From contig JODI01000003.1 of NCBI GenBank assembly GCA_000720805.1, forward strand, positions 242,683-306,682: a stretch of DNA of 64,000 bases, read 5' to 3'. The position numbers and the translations under genes were made by a program. The DNA comes from Streptomyces violaceoruber (GTDB taxonomy: Bacteria; Actinomycetota; Actinomycetes; Streptomycetales; Streptomycetaceae). This document shows, one piece after another, positions 1 to 9,741 of the stretch (the first letter of the stretch is position 1; every line of letters starts with the position of its first letter). The notes under the pieces are model-generated. The model had not been told where the DNA came from. It worked only from the letters and a program-made list of their open reading frames with translations, and ran no database searches.

Positions 1-222
1 GACACGCGCGCCGAGACCGGCGTACGACGGCTCGGCGTCGCTCACCTGAGCCTGGGCGTTCTGCGTCTCGAGGTGGAGCTCCTCGATGCGCTTTTCCAGA
101 GCCGTGATGCGGGCGAGAGCGCTGTCACGATCGGAGACGAGCTTGGAGATCCGTTCGTCCACCTGAGCGCGGTCGTACCCACGCCGCACAAGCTCGAAGC
201 CGTAGGGGGAAGTGTCGCTCAT
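1..222 (-). CDS. filP: FilP coiled-coil cytoskeletal protein (N-terminal part, cut by window edge)
   Basis: Only the first 74 codons lie in the window; the rest runs off the left end. The visible protein begins MSDTSPYGFELVRRGYDRAQ, a DivIVA-like N-terminal region, and continues into a charged heptad-rich coiled coil (about residues 20-60). FilP is an intermediate-filament-like protein that forms a stress-bearing network behind the hyphal tip and binds DivIVA and Scy. The ATG is preceded by AGGA at good spacing. It lies 206 bp downstream of scy on the same strand, the usual Streptomyces arrangement. Identification rests on the distinctive N-terminus and neighbour, so it is strong despite truncation. 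Confidence 0.9.
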   Translation of the reverse strand, partial: MSDTSPYGFELVRRGYDRAQVDERISKLVSDRDSALARITALEKRIEELHLETQNAQAQVSDAEPSYAGLGARV

Positions 223-428
223 GGGGTTCCTGTCGAATGAGACCGGTGAGGTGATAGAGGGAATCCTAGGGGCCGAAGCGGTGTGTCATCGAGCGGTTGC
301 ACGTTTGGTATGGAGATTGAGACCCCTTTTGGGTGGCTAACCGTCGGACGACTTGCCAAAGAGTTGGTCAAAGGCCTCAGAAGGCACCGGATCCGGTCTC
401 GGTTCTAGTCGCCGAAGGGGTCTCGGCG

Positions 429-3400
429 CTACCCGTCCGCCGCCTTGCCACCCGAACGAGGGGCGCCGACCGTGGCGCCCGCCTTGACTCCGTCCTTGCC
501 CGCCGCCGGTGCCTCGAAGGACTCCAACGCCTCCAGGACGTCCTGGACACGGGAGATCTCGGCGTTGATGTCCTCGCGCCGGCGCACCAGGATCTCCAGC
601 TCGCGCTTGCCCTCCTCGACCGTGCGCCTCGCCTCGCGGATCGCCTCGGCCTTCAACTCCTCGGCCTCGCGGATCAGCGTGGCCTTCTTCTGCTCGGCCT
701 CCTTGAGGAGCCCCTCCGCCTTCTTGACGGCGGCGATCCGTACCTTGCCGGCCTCGGAATTCGCCTCCGACACCAGCTCCTTGGCCTTCGCCTGCGCCTT
801 CTGCAGCTGCTCCTCGGCGGCCTTGATGAGCGCGTCACAGCGGTCGCCGGTCGACTTCATCGTCTCGGCGGCCTCGCGGCGGGCCCGCTCGTGCAGCTCC
901 TCGATCTCGCCCGTGATGCGGTCGCGCAGTTCCTCCGCGCGCTCCCTGATCGCGGTGGCGTCCCGGCGCGCGCCGACGAGCAGTTCGTCCGCGTCCGTAC
1001 GGGCCTTCTCCACCGTCGCGTTGCCCTCGACCGTCGCCTCGGACACCAGCCGGTCGGCCTCGGTGCGGGCCGCGCCGACCATGGTGTCGGCCTGCGACTC
1101 CGCCTCCGCGGTGGTCTTCTGCGCCTGCTGCTGCGCCTCGGAGAGCAGCTTGTCGGCCTCGGCGGTGGTCTCCGAGATGAGCGTGTCGACCTGCTCGGCC
1201 GCCTCGGAGCGCCGCTTGTTGGCCGCCTTGCGGGCCTCGTCGAGGGTCCGCTCGGCTTCCTCGCGCGCGGAGTTGACGAGCCGTTCGGCCTCCTGGGCCG
1301 CGTCCGTCCGGACCTGCTCGGACTCGCCGCGGATCCGCTCGGCGTGGCGCTGGGCCGCCCCGACCGTCTCGGCTGCCTCGGCCCGTAGGCGCTCGGCCTC
1401 GCCGGTGGCCTCGCCGACCAGCTGCTCGGCCTGGGCACGCGCCTCGGCCCTGACCCGCTCGGCCTCCGCGACCGTCTCGGAGCGCAGCCGCTCCGCCTCG
1501 GCGACGGTGTCCTGGCGCAGCCGGTCGGTGTCCTGGAGCGTTTCGGCGGTGAGCCGCTCGGCCTCGTTGCGGGCCTCGGTGATGAGGGTGTCGGCCTGCG
1601 TCGCCGCGTCCGAGCGGATGCGGTTGGCGTCCTCGCGGGCGTCCGCCCGGGTGCGCGCGGCGGCCTGGTCGGCCTCGGCGATGGTGTCCGACGCCTGCGT
1701 CCGCACCCGCTGGGCGTGCTCGGCCGCGTCGGAGCGCAGCCGCTCCGACTCCGCGATCGCCTCCGACACCGTGCGCTCCGCGAGCGCCTTGGCGGCCTCG
1801 GTCTCCTCACTCGCCTCCCGCCGTACGCGGGTGGCGTCCTCGCTGGCCCGCTCCCGCTCGGCGTAGGCGTCGGCGCGGACCCGGTCCGCCTCCTCCTGGG
1901 CTTCCCGGCGCATCCGGTCCGCCACGTGCTCGGCGGCGCTGCGCAGCCCGGCGATCTCCTCCTGGGCCTGCTCGTGCAGTCCGGCGACCGAGTCCCGCAC
2001 CTGCTGGGCGTGCTGTTCGGCGGCCGACACCATCTCGGTGGCCCGCCGGTCCGCCTCCTCGACCAGGCGTACCGCCTCGGCCTGCGCGTCCTCCACGCGC
2101 CTGCGCGCCGACGCCAGCAGTTCCTCGCTCTGCTCGCGGGCCCGCTCGCGCTCCTGGTCGGCCTCGGTGCGGGCCGCGCCGAGGTACTCCTCGGCCTCGC
2201 GGCGGCGCCGGTTAACCTCCTCCTGGGCGGCGGCCAGCGTCTCCGTGGCCTCCGTCGCCAGCCGCTCGGCGGCGGCCTGCGCCTCGGCCCGTACCCGGTC
2301 GGCGCTGTCCTGGGCCTCCGACTTCAGCCGCTCGGCCTCGGACGCCGCCTCAGACCGCAGGCGTACGGCGATGGCCTCGCCCTCCGCGCGGGACGCGGAC
2401 GCGTCCGCGGCGGCCTCGGTGCGCAGTCGCTCCGCCTCGGTCTCGGCCTGCTGCTGGAGCGTACGGATCCGCTCGGCGGCCTCGGTGCGCAGCCGGTCGC
2501 TCTCCTCGGCGGCCTCGCGGCGGATCCGGGTGGCCTCCTCGCGGGCGTCGCTGAGCGCCTGCTCGGCCGCGGTGAGCCGTTCCTCGGCCTGCGTCTGCAG
2601 CCGGGTCAGTTCCTCGGCGGCCTCCGCGCGGCGGGCCTGAACGGCCCGCTCGGTCTCCTCGCGCAGCTCGTCCGCGGTCCGCTCGGCGGCGGCCGTGATC
2701 TCCTCGGACAGTTCGACGGCCTCGGCGCGCTGCCGCTCGGCCTCGTTGCGGGTGCGCTCCAGGGTCTCCTCGGCCTGCCGGCGCAGCGTCGTCGCCCGCT
2801 CGATGGCCTCGGTACGGACCTTCTCGCTGTCCGTGGTGGCCTTCTGGCGCAGCTCGTCCGCGTCCTGCCTGGCCTTCGACAGCAGTTCCTCGGCGGTCTT
2901 GGCCGCCTCCTCGATCTGCTGGACGGCTTCCCTGCGCGCCTCAGAACGGATCTTCTCGCCCTCGGCGACCGCCTCGGAGCGCAGCTGCTCGGCCTCGCCG
3001 CGCAGCCGGCGGGCCTCCTCCTGCAGCTCGACCGTCTTGGCGCGGTACTCCTTGGTGTCGTCCTTCGCCGTGCCCTTGAGCTGCTCGGCGATGTCATGCG
3101 CCTCGGCCCGCAGCCGGTCCGCCTCGGACTCGGCCTCCCGGCGGATCCGCTCGGCCTCCTCGGAGGCCGCCTTGGTGGTGCTGCGGGCGTCCTCCTGGGC
3201 CTTGTTGAGGACGTCCTCGGCGGTCTTGGCCGCCTTGGACAGCTGGGTCGCGCTCTCCTCGGCGGTGAGCGTGCGGGCCTTCTCGGCGGCCTCGGTCAGC
3301 AGCTTCTCGGCCTCGGCACGGGCGTCCGCGACGAGCTGCTCGGCGTCCGCCTTGGTGGCCTCGGCCTCCTTGGTGGCCTCCGTGACCAGCCGGGCGACCT

Positions 3401-4340
3401 GCTCCTTGGCCGTACGGGTGCGCTGCTCGTTGGCGGACTCCGCGCCGGCGAGCGCCTTCTCCGCGGCCGTCTTGGCCTCGGCGACCAGCTTCTCCGCCTC
3501 GGCACGCGCCTCCCGCAGGGCCGTGTCGGCCTCCTGGATGCGCTGCTCGGCGGTGCGGCTCAGCTCCAGCGCCTCTCGGCGGGCCGCCTCCGACTCCGAG
3601 GTGGTGGAGGTCCGCAGCTGTTCGGCGTGCTCGGTGGCCTCCTGGGCCTGGGTGGAGGCGGCGTTCAGCAGCCGTTCGGCGTCCGCGCGGGCGCGGCGCA
3701 GCAGCTGCTCGGCCTCGGCACGGGCCGACTCGGCCTCGGTCTGCAGCCGCTGGCGGGCCTCGGCGGTCACCCGCTCGGCCTCCGCCCGGGCGGCCGCCAT
3801 GGCCTGCTCGGCCTCCGCGCGGGACTCGTCGAGGAGCCGGCGGGCCTGCTGCTCCGTCCGGGCGCGCAGCTGCTCCGCCCAGGCCACGTTCTCGTTGACG
3901 TGGGACTCGACGGTCTGCCGGCGCTCCGCCAGCTCCTGGTCCAGTTGCTGGCGGCGGGTGACCGCCTCCTGATGCAGCTCCGCCTGGAGGCGGGCGGCCT
4001 GCTCGGCGTGCTCCTGGAGGATGCGCTGGGTCTGTGCCCGGGCCTGGCTCAGCTCGCGCTCGGCCTCCTGGCGCAGCTGGTCGGCCTGCATCTGGGCGTT
4101 GCGCAGCAGCTGCTCGGCCTGGTACCCGAGGTCGCCGCCGTCGAAGGCGGGCCGGGACATGATGGTGCGCCGCGCCTCGTGCAACTTGGCGCGCAGCACC
4201 TCGACCTGGTAGCCGAGGTCCTCGGCGTGCTGGATCGCCTTTTCCCGCTCGGTCTTCAGCCGCTTCATCTCGGCTTCGAAACGAGTGAGGTGATCGACGT
4301 CAGCCGCCGGTTCCCGCTCCTGGCTCTCGTAGCCCCGCAC
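429..4340 (-). CDS. scy: Scy, giant coiled-coil polarity (tip-organising) protein
   Basis: A protein of about 1303 residues made almost entirely of coiled coil. The N-terminus (about residues 5-60, with DVDHLTRFEAEMKRLK and QHAEDLGYQVEVLRAKLHEA) is DivIVA-like. From about residue 90 to 1250 there are continuous A/E/R-rich repeats of the form AEAERLRAEA. Scy assembles the tip-organising centre with DivIVA and FilP, sets branch points and engages ParA. The open frame extends to a TTG at 4370. I prefer the GTG at 4340 (protein starting VRGYESQERE), which has GGGA at suitable spacing and matches the family start as I remember it. Several long open frames on the opposite strand are by-products of the repetitive GC-rich codons. 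The family is usually about 1300 aa, so this looks intact. Confidence 0.93.
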   Translation of the reverse strand: MRGYESQEREPAADVDHLTRFEAEMKRLKTEREKAIQHAEDLGYQVEVLRAKLHEARRTIMSRPAFDGGDLGYQAEQLLRNAQMQADQLRQEAERELSQARAQTQRILQEHAEQAARLQAELHQEAVTRRQQLDQELAERRQTVESHVNENVAWAEQLRARTEQQARRLLDESRAEAEQAMAAARAEAERVTAEARQRLQTEAESARAEAEQLLRRARADAERLLNAASTQAQEATEHAEQLRTSTTSESEAARREALELSRTAEQRIQEADTALREARAEAEKLVAEAKTAAEKALAGAESANEQRTRTAKEQVARLVTEATKEAEATKADAEQLVADARAEAEKLLTEAAEKARTLTAEESATQLSKAAKTAEDVLNKAQEDARSTTKAASEEAERIRREAESEADRLRAEAHDIAEQLKGTAKDDTKEYRAKTVELQEEARRLRGEAEQLRSEAVAEGEKIRSEARREAVQQIEEAAKTAEELLSKARQDADELRQKATTDSEKVRTEAIERATTLRRQAEETLERTRNEAERQRAEAVELSEEITAAAERTADELREETERAVQARRAEAAEELTRLQTQAEERLTAAEQALSDAREEATRIRREAAEESDRLRTEAAERIRTLQQQAETEAERLRTEAAADASASRAEGEAIAVRLRSEAASEAERLKSEAQDSADRVRAEAQAAAERLATEATETLAAAQEEVNRRRREAEEYLGAARTEADQERERAREQSEELLASARRRVEDAQAEAVRLVEEADRRATEMVSAAEQHAQQVRDSVAGLHEQAQEEIAGLRSAAEHVADRMRREAQEEADRVRADAYAERERASEDATRVRREASEETEAAKALAERTVSEAIAESERLRSDAAEHAQRVRTQASDTIAEADQAAARTRADAREDANRIRSDAATQADTLITEARNEAERLTAETLQDTDRLRQDTVAEAERLRSETVAEAERVRAEARAQAEQLVGEATGEAERLRAEAAETVGAAQRHAERIRGESEQVRTDAAQEAERLVNSAREEAERTLDEARKAANKRRSEAAEQVDTLISETTAEADKLLSEAQQQAQKTTAEAESQADTMVGAARTEADRLVSEATVEGNATVEKARTDADELLVGARRDATAIRERAEELRDRITGEIEELHERARREAAETMKSTGDRCDALIKAAEEQLQKAQAKAKELVSEANSEAGKVRIAAVKKAEGLLKEAEQKKATLIREAEELKAEAIREARRTVEEGKRELEILVRRREDINAEISRVQDVLEALESFEAPAAGKDGVKAGATVGAPRSGGKAADG

Positions 4341-4574
4341 TGCGCGGTCCCATCCGTCCCCTGGTCGCAAGTCTCTCCGTACGAGCCCTGTCCGTCCGCC
4401 GGACGGGGCTCCCGGGGAATGGTGTCAGATCAACGGCGGAGCATGGGCTGCTGCCCCGACGCTCGTCCCCCGAAACCCGGACCCCGGCCAGGTCCCGCCG
4501 TCACGACAGGACCCTGGTCGCCCTGGTTGGGAGCGGCGACCGCCCCCAACCCTACCGGCCCATATGTACGAGGG

Positions 4575-5015
4575 TCAGTGCTCAGGTGACTCAACAGGCG
4601 CGGAAGTGACCAGTTCTGTCAGTACGCCGTGGCAATCCTTCGGATGCAGGAACGTGATCCGTGACCCCATGGAGCCGCGTCGCGGCTCTTCGTACAGAAC
4701 CCGTACGCCCTTCTCCTTGATGTCGGCGGCCTCGGCGTCCACGTCCGCCGTGCCGAAGGCGATGTGGTGGACGCCCTCGCCGTTCTTCGCGAGCCACTTC
4801 GCGACGGTGGAGTCCTCCCGCGTCGGCTCCAGGAGCTGCAGGTACGACGCCCCGCCGTCGGACGTATCGTTGATCTTGAGCATGGCCTCGCGTACGCCCT
4901 GCTCCTCGTTGACCTCGGAGTGGAACACCTCGAAGCCGTACGTGGCCCGGTAGAACTCGACGGTCGCGTCGAGGTCGTGGCAGGCGATCCCGATGTGGTC
5001 GATTCGCGTCAGCAT
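4575..5015 (-). CDS. mce: Methylmalonyl-CoA epimerase
   Basis: A 146-residue VOC-superfamily enzyme that interconverts (2R)- and (2S)-methylmalonyl-CoA, feeding B12-dependent mutases and propionate metabolism. The expected metal ligands are visible: His7 in IDHIGIACHD, Gln60 in YLQLLEP, His83 or His84 in GVHHIAF, and a Glu near residue 134 in VLTEL. It is divergent from the thiolase gene, with about 150 bp of promoter space between them. The MeaB G-protein two genes away fits the same pathway. Length is normal for the family. Confidence 0.95.
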   Translation of the reverse strand: MLTRIDHIGIACHDLDATVEFYRATYGFEVFHSEVNEEQGVREAMLKINDTSDGGASYLQLLEPTREDSTVAKWLAKNGEGVHHIAFGTADVDAEAADIKEKGVRVLYEEPRRGSMGSRITFLHPKDCHGVLTELVTSAPVESPEH

Positions 5016-5165
5016 GGTGCTAGTGCAACTCTCCTCGGGTGGTTACGCAACGTGCGCGCGATCACACCGACAGCCCGGTGACGCCGCGGACTACCGGTCA
5101 GTACATTCGAAGTAAACCCTCGTTCACTCCTCGGCCTGTGCAGGCCGGTAAGGGGATCGCACCTC

Positions 5166-6368
5166 ATGACTGGATCGAACAGCACGACCTCGGTGATCGT
5201 CGCGGGGGCCCGCACGCCCATGGGACGGTTGCTGGGCTCGCTCAAGTCCTTCTCCGGAGCCGACCTCGGCGGCTTCGCGATCAAAGCCGCCCTCGACCGT
5301 GCGGGTGTCGGTGGCGACCAGGTGCAGTACGTGATCATGGGCCAGGTGCTCCAGGCCGGGGCAGGGCAGATCCCGGCACGTCAGGCCGCGGTCAAGGCGG
5401 GCATCCCGATGAGCGTCCCGGCGCTCACCGTCAACAAGGTGTGCCTGTCCGGCCTCGACGCCATCGCATTGGCCGACCAGTTGATCCGGGCGGGTGAATT
5501 CGACGTGATCGTCGCGGGCGGTCAGGAGTCCATGACCAACGCCCCGCACCTGCTCCCGAAGTCCCGTGAGGGCTTCAAGTACGGCGCGATCGAGATGCTC
5601 GACGCCATGGCGTACGACGGTCTCACCGACGCCTTCGAGAACATCGCCATGGGCGAGTCCACGGAGAAGCACAACAGCCGCCTCGGTATCCAGCGCCCCG
5701 AGCAGGACGAGTTCGCCGCCCTGTCCCACCAGCGCGCCGCGGCCGCCCAGAAGAACGGCCTGTTCGACGCCGAGATCACCCCGGTGGAGATCCCGCAGCG
5801 CAAGGGCGAGCCGGTCGTCTTCGGCAAGGACGAGGGCATCCGCGCCGAGACCACGGCCGAGTCCCTGGGCAAGCTGCGCCCGGCGTTCACCAAGGACGGC
5901 ACGATCACGGCGGGCTCTGCCTCGCAGATCTCCGACGGTGCCGCCGCGGTCGTCGTGATGAGCAAGGCGAAGGCGCAGGAGCTCGGCCTGGAGTGGATCG
6001 CGGAGATCGGCGCCCACGGCAACGTGGCGGGCCCGGACAACTCTCTGCAGTCCCAGCCGTCGAACGCCATCGCGCACGCCCTGAAGAAGGAGGGCCTGGA
6101 GGTCTCCGACCTCGACCTGATCGAGATCAACGAGGCCTTCGCGGCGGTCGCGGTGCAGTCAATGAAGGACCTCGGAGTGTCCACCGAACGGGTGAATGTC
6201 AACGGCGGCGCCATCGCCCTCGGCCACCCGATCGGCATGTCCGGCGCCCGTCTCGTCCTGCACCTGGCGCTGGAGCTCAAGCGGCGCGGCGGCGGCGTGG
6301 GCGCGGCCGCGCTGTGCGGCGGCGGCGGTCAGGGTGACGCGCTGATCGTGCGGGTACCGAAGGCCTGA
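5166..6368 (+). CDS. Acetyl-CoA C-acetyltransferase (thiolase)
   Basis: A 400-residue thiolase. The nucleophilic cysteine is in VNKVCLSG (about residue 94), the second active-site region is [12 protein letters not shown] with the catalytic His, and the C-terminal cysteine lies in [11 protein letters not shown]. It condenses two acetyl-CoA to acetoacetyl-CoA or runs the reverse, in the cytoplasm. It is followed after 67 bp by meaB on the same strand, probably one transcript, and is divergent from mce. This points to butyryl/ethylmalonyl-type acyl-CoA metabolism rather than long-chain beta-oxidation. Which direction dominates in vivo cannot be read from sequence. Confidence 0.93.
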   Translation: MTGSNSTTSVIVAGARTPMGRLLGSLKSFSGADLGGFAIKAALDRAGVGGDQVQYVIMGQVLQAGAGQIPARQAAVKAGIPMSVPALTVNKVCLSGLDAIALADQLIRAGEFDVIVAGGQESMTNAPHLLPKSREGFKYGAIEMLDAMAYDGLTDAFENIAMGESTEKHNSRLGIQRPEQDEFAALSHQRAAAAQKNGLFDAEITPVEIPQRKGEPVVFGKDEGIRAETTAESLGKLRPAFTKDGTITAGSASQISDGAAAVVVMSKAKAQELGLEWIAEIGAHGNVAGPDNSLQSQPSNAIAHALKKEGLEVSDLDLIEINEAFAAVAVQSMKDLGVSTERVNVNGGAIALGHPIGMSGARLVLHLALELKRRGGGVGAAALCGGGGQGDALIVRVPKA

Positions 6369-6435
6369 AGTCCGCCGGAGTCCGGCAGAGGCCTTCGTGT
6401 TCGTCTCACTGATCTGAACTGATCTGAACGGAGCT

Positions 6436-7401
6436 GTGATGCAGGACGTCTCCTCGCTGGTCGCCCAGGCCAGGGAAGGCCGGCCCCGGGCCGTGGCCCG
6501 GCTGATCTCCCTGGTGGAGGGGGCGTCCCCGCAGCTCAGGGAGGTCATGGCGACCCTGGCCCCGCTGACCGGCGGGGCGTACGTGGTGGGGCTGACGGGG
6601 TCGCCGGGTGTGGGCAAGTCCACCTCGACCTCCGCCCTGGTGACCGCGTACCGCAAACAGGGCAAGCGGGTCGGCGTCCTGGCCGTCGACCCGTCCTCCC
6701 CGTTCTCCGGCGGCGCGCTCCTGGGCGACCGCGTCCGCATGTCCGAGCACGCGTCCGACCCGGGCGTCTACATCCGCTCCATGGCCACCCGCGGCCACCT
6801 GGGCGGCCTGGCCTGGGCCGCGCCGCAGGCGATCCGTGTCCTGGACGCGGCGGGCTGCGACGTGATCCTGGTCGAGACGGTCGGGGTGGGCCAGTCGGAG
6901 GTGGAGATCGCCTCCCAGGCGGACACCAGCGTGGTCCTGCTGGCCCCGGGCATGGGCGACGGCATCCAGGCCGCCAAGGCCGGGATCCTGGAGATCGGCG
7001 ACGTGTACGTCGTCAACAAGGCCGACCGTGACGGCGCCGACGCGACCGCCCGCGAGCTCAACCACATGCTCGGCCTCGGCGAGTCCCGCGGCCCCGGCGA
7101 CTGGCGCCCGCCCATCGTCAAGACGGTCGCCGCGCGGGGCGAGGGCATCGAGGAGGTCGTCGAGGCGCTGGAGAAGCACCGGGCGTGGATGGAGGAGCGG
7201 GGGGTCCTGGCGGAACGCCGCGGGGCCCGCGCGGCCCGCGAGGTGGAGACGATCGCCGTCACGGCCCTGCGGGAACGGATAGCGGACCTGCACGGCGACC
7301 GGCGGCTGAGCGCGCTGGCGGAGCGGATCGTGGCGGGTGAGCTGGACCCGTACGGGGCGGCGGACGAACTGGTGGCGGGGCTGACGGAGGGGTCCGCCTA
7401 G
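6436..7401 (+). CDS. meaB: MeaB/ArgK-type GTPase, chaperone of B12-dependent acyl-CoA mutases
   Basis: A 321-residue P-loop GTPase: Walker A GSPGVGKST (about residues 56-64), switch region DPSSPFSGGALLGDR, Walker B VETVGVGQSE and the base-recognition motif NKAD. MeaB proteins gate adenosylcobalamin loading and protect methylmalonyl-CoA or isobutyryl-CoA mutase from inactivation. GTG 6436 and ATG 6439 are adjacent start choices, differing by one residue. It is probably co-transcribed with the thiolase upstream. icmA in the same window at 24.7 kb is a plausible partner. Confidence 0.93.
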   Translation: MMQDVSSLVAQAREGRPRAVARLISLVEGASPQLREVMATLAPLTGGAYVVGLTGSPGVGKSTSTSALVTAYRKQGKRVGVLAVDPSSPFSGGALLGDRVRMSEHASDPGVYIRSMATRGHLGGLAWAAPQAIRVLDAAGCDVILVETVGVGQSEVEIASQADTSVVLLAPGMGDGIQAAKAGILEIGDVYVVNKADRDGADATARELNHMLGLGESRGPGDWRPPIVKTVAARGEGIEEVVEALEKHRAWMEERGVLAERRGARAAREVETIAVTALRERIADLHGDRRLSALAERIVAGELDPYGAADELVAGLTEGSA

Positions 7402-7589
7402 GCGGATGGTGAGCGGGTTCCGGCCAACGGAACGGTGGTCGACTCCGGGACCCCGCTGGTACGGTGACCGGCATGTTCCTCCTCTTGGCATAGGGGCCGT
7501 CCAGGCCCGCGACGGACAGGCGGCAGTCGGCCGCGGTCGTCGCGGCGATCCGGTGTCCCCTCGTCGCCTCCAGTTGAGGAACCTCTCGC

Positions 7590-8990
7590 ATGTCCGCGCC
7601 CTCTCCGCGGCCCTCCGGTGCCGCGCGGCCTTCGTATGCCGCCGTTCTGCGTGTCCCGTACGCCCGCCGCACCTTCGCGGCCGCCCTCGTCGGACGGCTG
7701 TCGTACGGCATGGTCTCCCTGGCCGTGATGCTCGCCGTGACCCGGACGACCGGGTCGTACGCCGTCGCCGGTACCGTCATGGCGCTGTTCGGGGCCATGA
7801 CGGTCTTCCTGTCGCCCCTGCGGGCCGCCCTGGTCGACCGGTACGGGCCCCGGCGGGCCCTGATCCCCATGGCCTCGCTCTACGCGGGGCTGCTCTGCGT
7901 GCTCACGGCGGCCGTCTGGCGCCCGGGGACACCCCCGGTGGTGCTCGGCACCATCGCCGCGCTCACGGGCTGCTTCGCGCCCCCGCTGGGCCCCACCATG
8001 CGTGCGGTGTGGAGCGAACTCCTCGCGGACCGTCGGCTGCTGCAGCGGGCGTACAGCCTCGACGGCGTCGCGGAGGAGCTGTTGTTCGTCTCCGGCCCGC
8101 TGGCGGTGGGCGTGCTGGTGCGGTTCGCGCCCCCGGCCGCCGGGGTGGCGCTGAGCGCGGTACTGGTGGCGACGGGGACGGCCGCCTTCGTCATGTCGCC
8201 GGCCGTGGGCGCGGTGCGGGGCGTCGCGGCGCGGTCCGTGCGGTCGCCGGGGTCGTCCCTGTGGTCCCTGTGGTCCGTACGGCGCGAGCGTCGGCCGGCC
8301 GGTGGGCGGGGGCTGTCGCAGCCGGTGGTCGTGGCGGCGGGCGTGGGACTCGCGTTGAGCGCCGTCGATCTGCTGGTCATCGCCTTCGCCGAGCAGCGCC
8401 ATCACGGGGACGACGTGGTCGCCTGGGTGCTGGCCGCCCTGTCGGCGGGCAGCGCGGTGGGCGGCCTGCTCAACGGCGCGGTCGACTGGCGGGCGTCCGC
8501 GCGGGTCCGGCTGCCGCTGCTGACGGCGGGTCTGGGCCTGGCTCTCGCCGCCGCGAGCCTGGCACCGGGACTCGGGGTCCTCGCCGTGACCGTCGCCTGC
8601 GCGGGTCTGTTCGTCTCCCCGGCGCTGACGACGGCGTACCTGATCGCCGACGAGAGGGCCCTGCCGGGTTTCCGTACGCGGGCCGGGGCGTGGGTCAACA
8701 CGGCGGTGAACGCGGGGAACTCGGGCGGGACGGCGGTGATGGGGCTGCTGCTGGGGCGGTTGCCGGTGGGAGTGTGTTTCCTGCTCGCGGGCGGTGTGGC
8801 CGTGGTGGCGGCGGTCGGCTCCGAGTGGAGCGTTCGGCGTACGGCGGCCGCGGCACGCCGAACGCCGGAGGCGCTGACCGAGTCAGCGCCTCCGGCGTTC
8901 GCGGACGGGGCCCTGCAGGCCCCTCAGGCGGCGCAGGCGGCTCAGGACACTCAGGACGCCGTCAGTCGTCGTCCGAGTGGTCCGCGGTGA
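7590..8990 (+). CDS. MFS transporter, MFS_1/MFS_3 (EntS-like) type
   Basis: A 466-residue integral membrane protein with about 12 hydrophobic segments and the loop-2/3-like signature LVDRYGPRRALIPMAS of the major facilitator superfamily. The substrate is unknown; members of this branch often export siderophores or drugs. The start ATG follows GAGGAACC. The last 29 bp overlap the convergent PepSY gene, and a perfect 19-bp hairpin lies inside the coding region about 90 bp before the stop. The C-terminal roughly 45 residues (TPEALTESAPPAF onward, Ala/Gln-rich) may therefore be a secondary extension past an older terminator. Confidence 0.85.
   Translation: MSAPSPRPSGAARPSYAAVLRVPYARRTFAAALVGRLSYGMVSLAVMLAVTRTTGSYAVAGTVMALFGAMTVFLSPLRAALVDRYGPRRALIPMASLYAGLLCVLTAAVWRPGTPPVVLGTIAALTGCFAPPLGPTMRAVWSELLADRRLLQRAYSLDGVAEELLFVSGPLAVGVLVRFAPPAAGVALSAVLVATGTAAFVMSPAVGAVRGVAARSVRSPGSSLWSLWSVRRERRPAGGRGLSQPVVVAAGVGLALSAVDLLVIAFAEQRHHGDDVVAWVLAALSAGSAVGGLLNGAVDWRASARVRLPLLTAGLGLALAAASLAPGLGVLAVTVACAGLFVSPALTTAYLIADERALPGFRTRAGAWVNTAVNAGNSGGTAVMGLLLGRLPVGVCFLLAGGVAVVAAVGSEWSVRRTAAAARRTPEALTESAPPAFADGALQAPQAAQAAQDTQDAVSRRPSGPR
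8859..8901. terminator. Perfect 19-bp hairpin inside the MFS 3' end
   Basis: CGAACGCCGGAGGCGCTGA (8859-8877), a 5-base loop and its exact reverse complement (8883-8901). This is a typical Streptomyces bidirectional terminator stem and lies between the convergent MFS and PepSY genes, but within the MFS reading frame. Confidence 0.7.
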
Positions 8991-9615
8991 CCTTGCCGGT
9001 CTTCAGGTCGACCAGCCAGTCCTGCTCCGCCCCGTCGGCCGCGCGGGTCTCCGCCTCCCAGGCCTTGGACGCGCCGTCCTCGTCGAGATCCACCGACGTC
9101 ACCTTGCCCTTGGCCGCGGCGGCCTTCGCGGCCTCCGTCGCCGACGTGGACGCGCCCTTCAGGGCGGCCCGCACCTGGGCGGTGTCGTCCTCGTGCTCGG
9201 CGTGGGAGGAGAGGACCTTCCCGGTGCCGGGGTCGATCCGGACGCTGTGCCAGGCGTCGTCCTTGGCGAGCACGTCGACCTCCCAGGCCACGGACCCGTC
9301 GTCATCGTCGTCGAGGTCGGCGGAGACGGCGGTCCCCGGCGTCTGCCGCAGGGCGGCGGAGATCGCGTCGGCGGCCGTCACCTTGGCGGACGCCGCCTGC
9401 GCGGCGTCGTCGTCCCGGCCGTCGTCGTCCCCGTCCTTCAGTCCGTCGTCGTCCTGCCGTACGCCACTGTCCTGCGCGTCGTCGTCCGTCACCCGCGCGT
9501 TCGACGCCCGCGTGGCCGCGGCCCCGTCGTCGCCGGAGACCGCCAGGGCCGTTGCCGTACCGCTTCCGACCAGGGCCGCGGCGGCGACGGTGGCGATGAC
9601 GATGTTGCGCTTCAT
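8962..9615 (-). CDS. Secreted/anchored PepSY-domain protein with Asp-rich linker
   Basis: A 217-residue protein starting MKRNIVIATVAAAALVG, a Sec-type signal segment, so it is exported. An acidic linker (about residues 45-80, many DD and DDD runs) is followed by two PepSY-like repeats: one around AAIS..LRQTPGTAVSADL with VDVLAKDDAWHSVRIDPGTG, the second around AKGKVTSVDLDEDG with WLVDLKTGKVTADH. PepSY modules are extracytoplasmic inhibitory or ligand-binding domains, often next to two-component systems. It is divergent from the response-regulator gene, with shared repeats in the 126-bp gap, so it is probably a target of that system. The longer upstream open frame has no start signal and was not used. 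Confidence 0.85.
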   Translation of the reverse strand: MKRNIVIATVAAAALVGSGTATALAVSGDDGAAATRASNARVTDDDAQDSGVRQDDDGLKDGDDDGRDDDAAQAASAKVTAADAISAALRQTPGTAVSADLDDDDDGSVAWEVDVLAKDDAWHSVRIDPGTGKVLSSHAEHEDDTAQVRAALKGASTSATEAAKAAAAKGKVTSVDLDEDGASKAWEAETRAADGAEQDWLVDLKTGKVTADHSDDD

Positions 9616-9680
9616 GAGGGATTCCTCCCGAGTTGGTCGTCTTGTTGCGTTCCGACGAGAACCAACCTCTCTGACAGGCC

Positions 9681-9717
9681 CTGAAGCCCGCCTGAAGCCC
9701 CCTGAAGTGATCTTCAG
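9681..9717. promoter_or_regulatory. Direct repeats, probable OmpR-type operator between PepSY and TCS genes
   Basis: Three CTGAAG hexamers start at 9681, 9692 and 9702 (spacing 11 and 10 bp), followed by the inverted form CTTCAG at 9712. Direct repeats one helical turn apart are the usual target of OmpR/PhoB-family regulators, and one is encoded 25 bp away. Function is inferred. Confidence 0.6.
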
Positions 9718-9741
9718 CTTCCCTTTGCGAACCTTTAGGGC

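Noticed and set aside
333..4589. Long plus-strand open frames opposite scy
   Set aside because: They mirror the A/E/R repeats of scy; composition is Leu/Gly/Arg or Ser/Ala/Arg-rich without domains, and scy on the other strand is a recognised gene.
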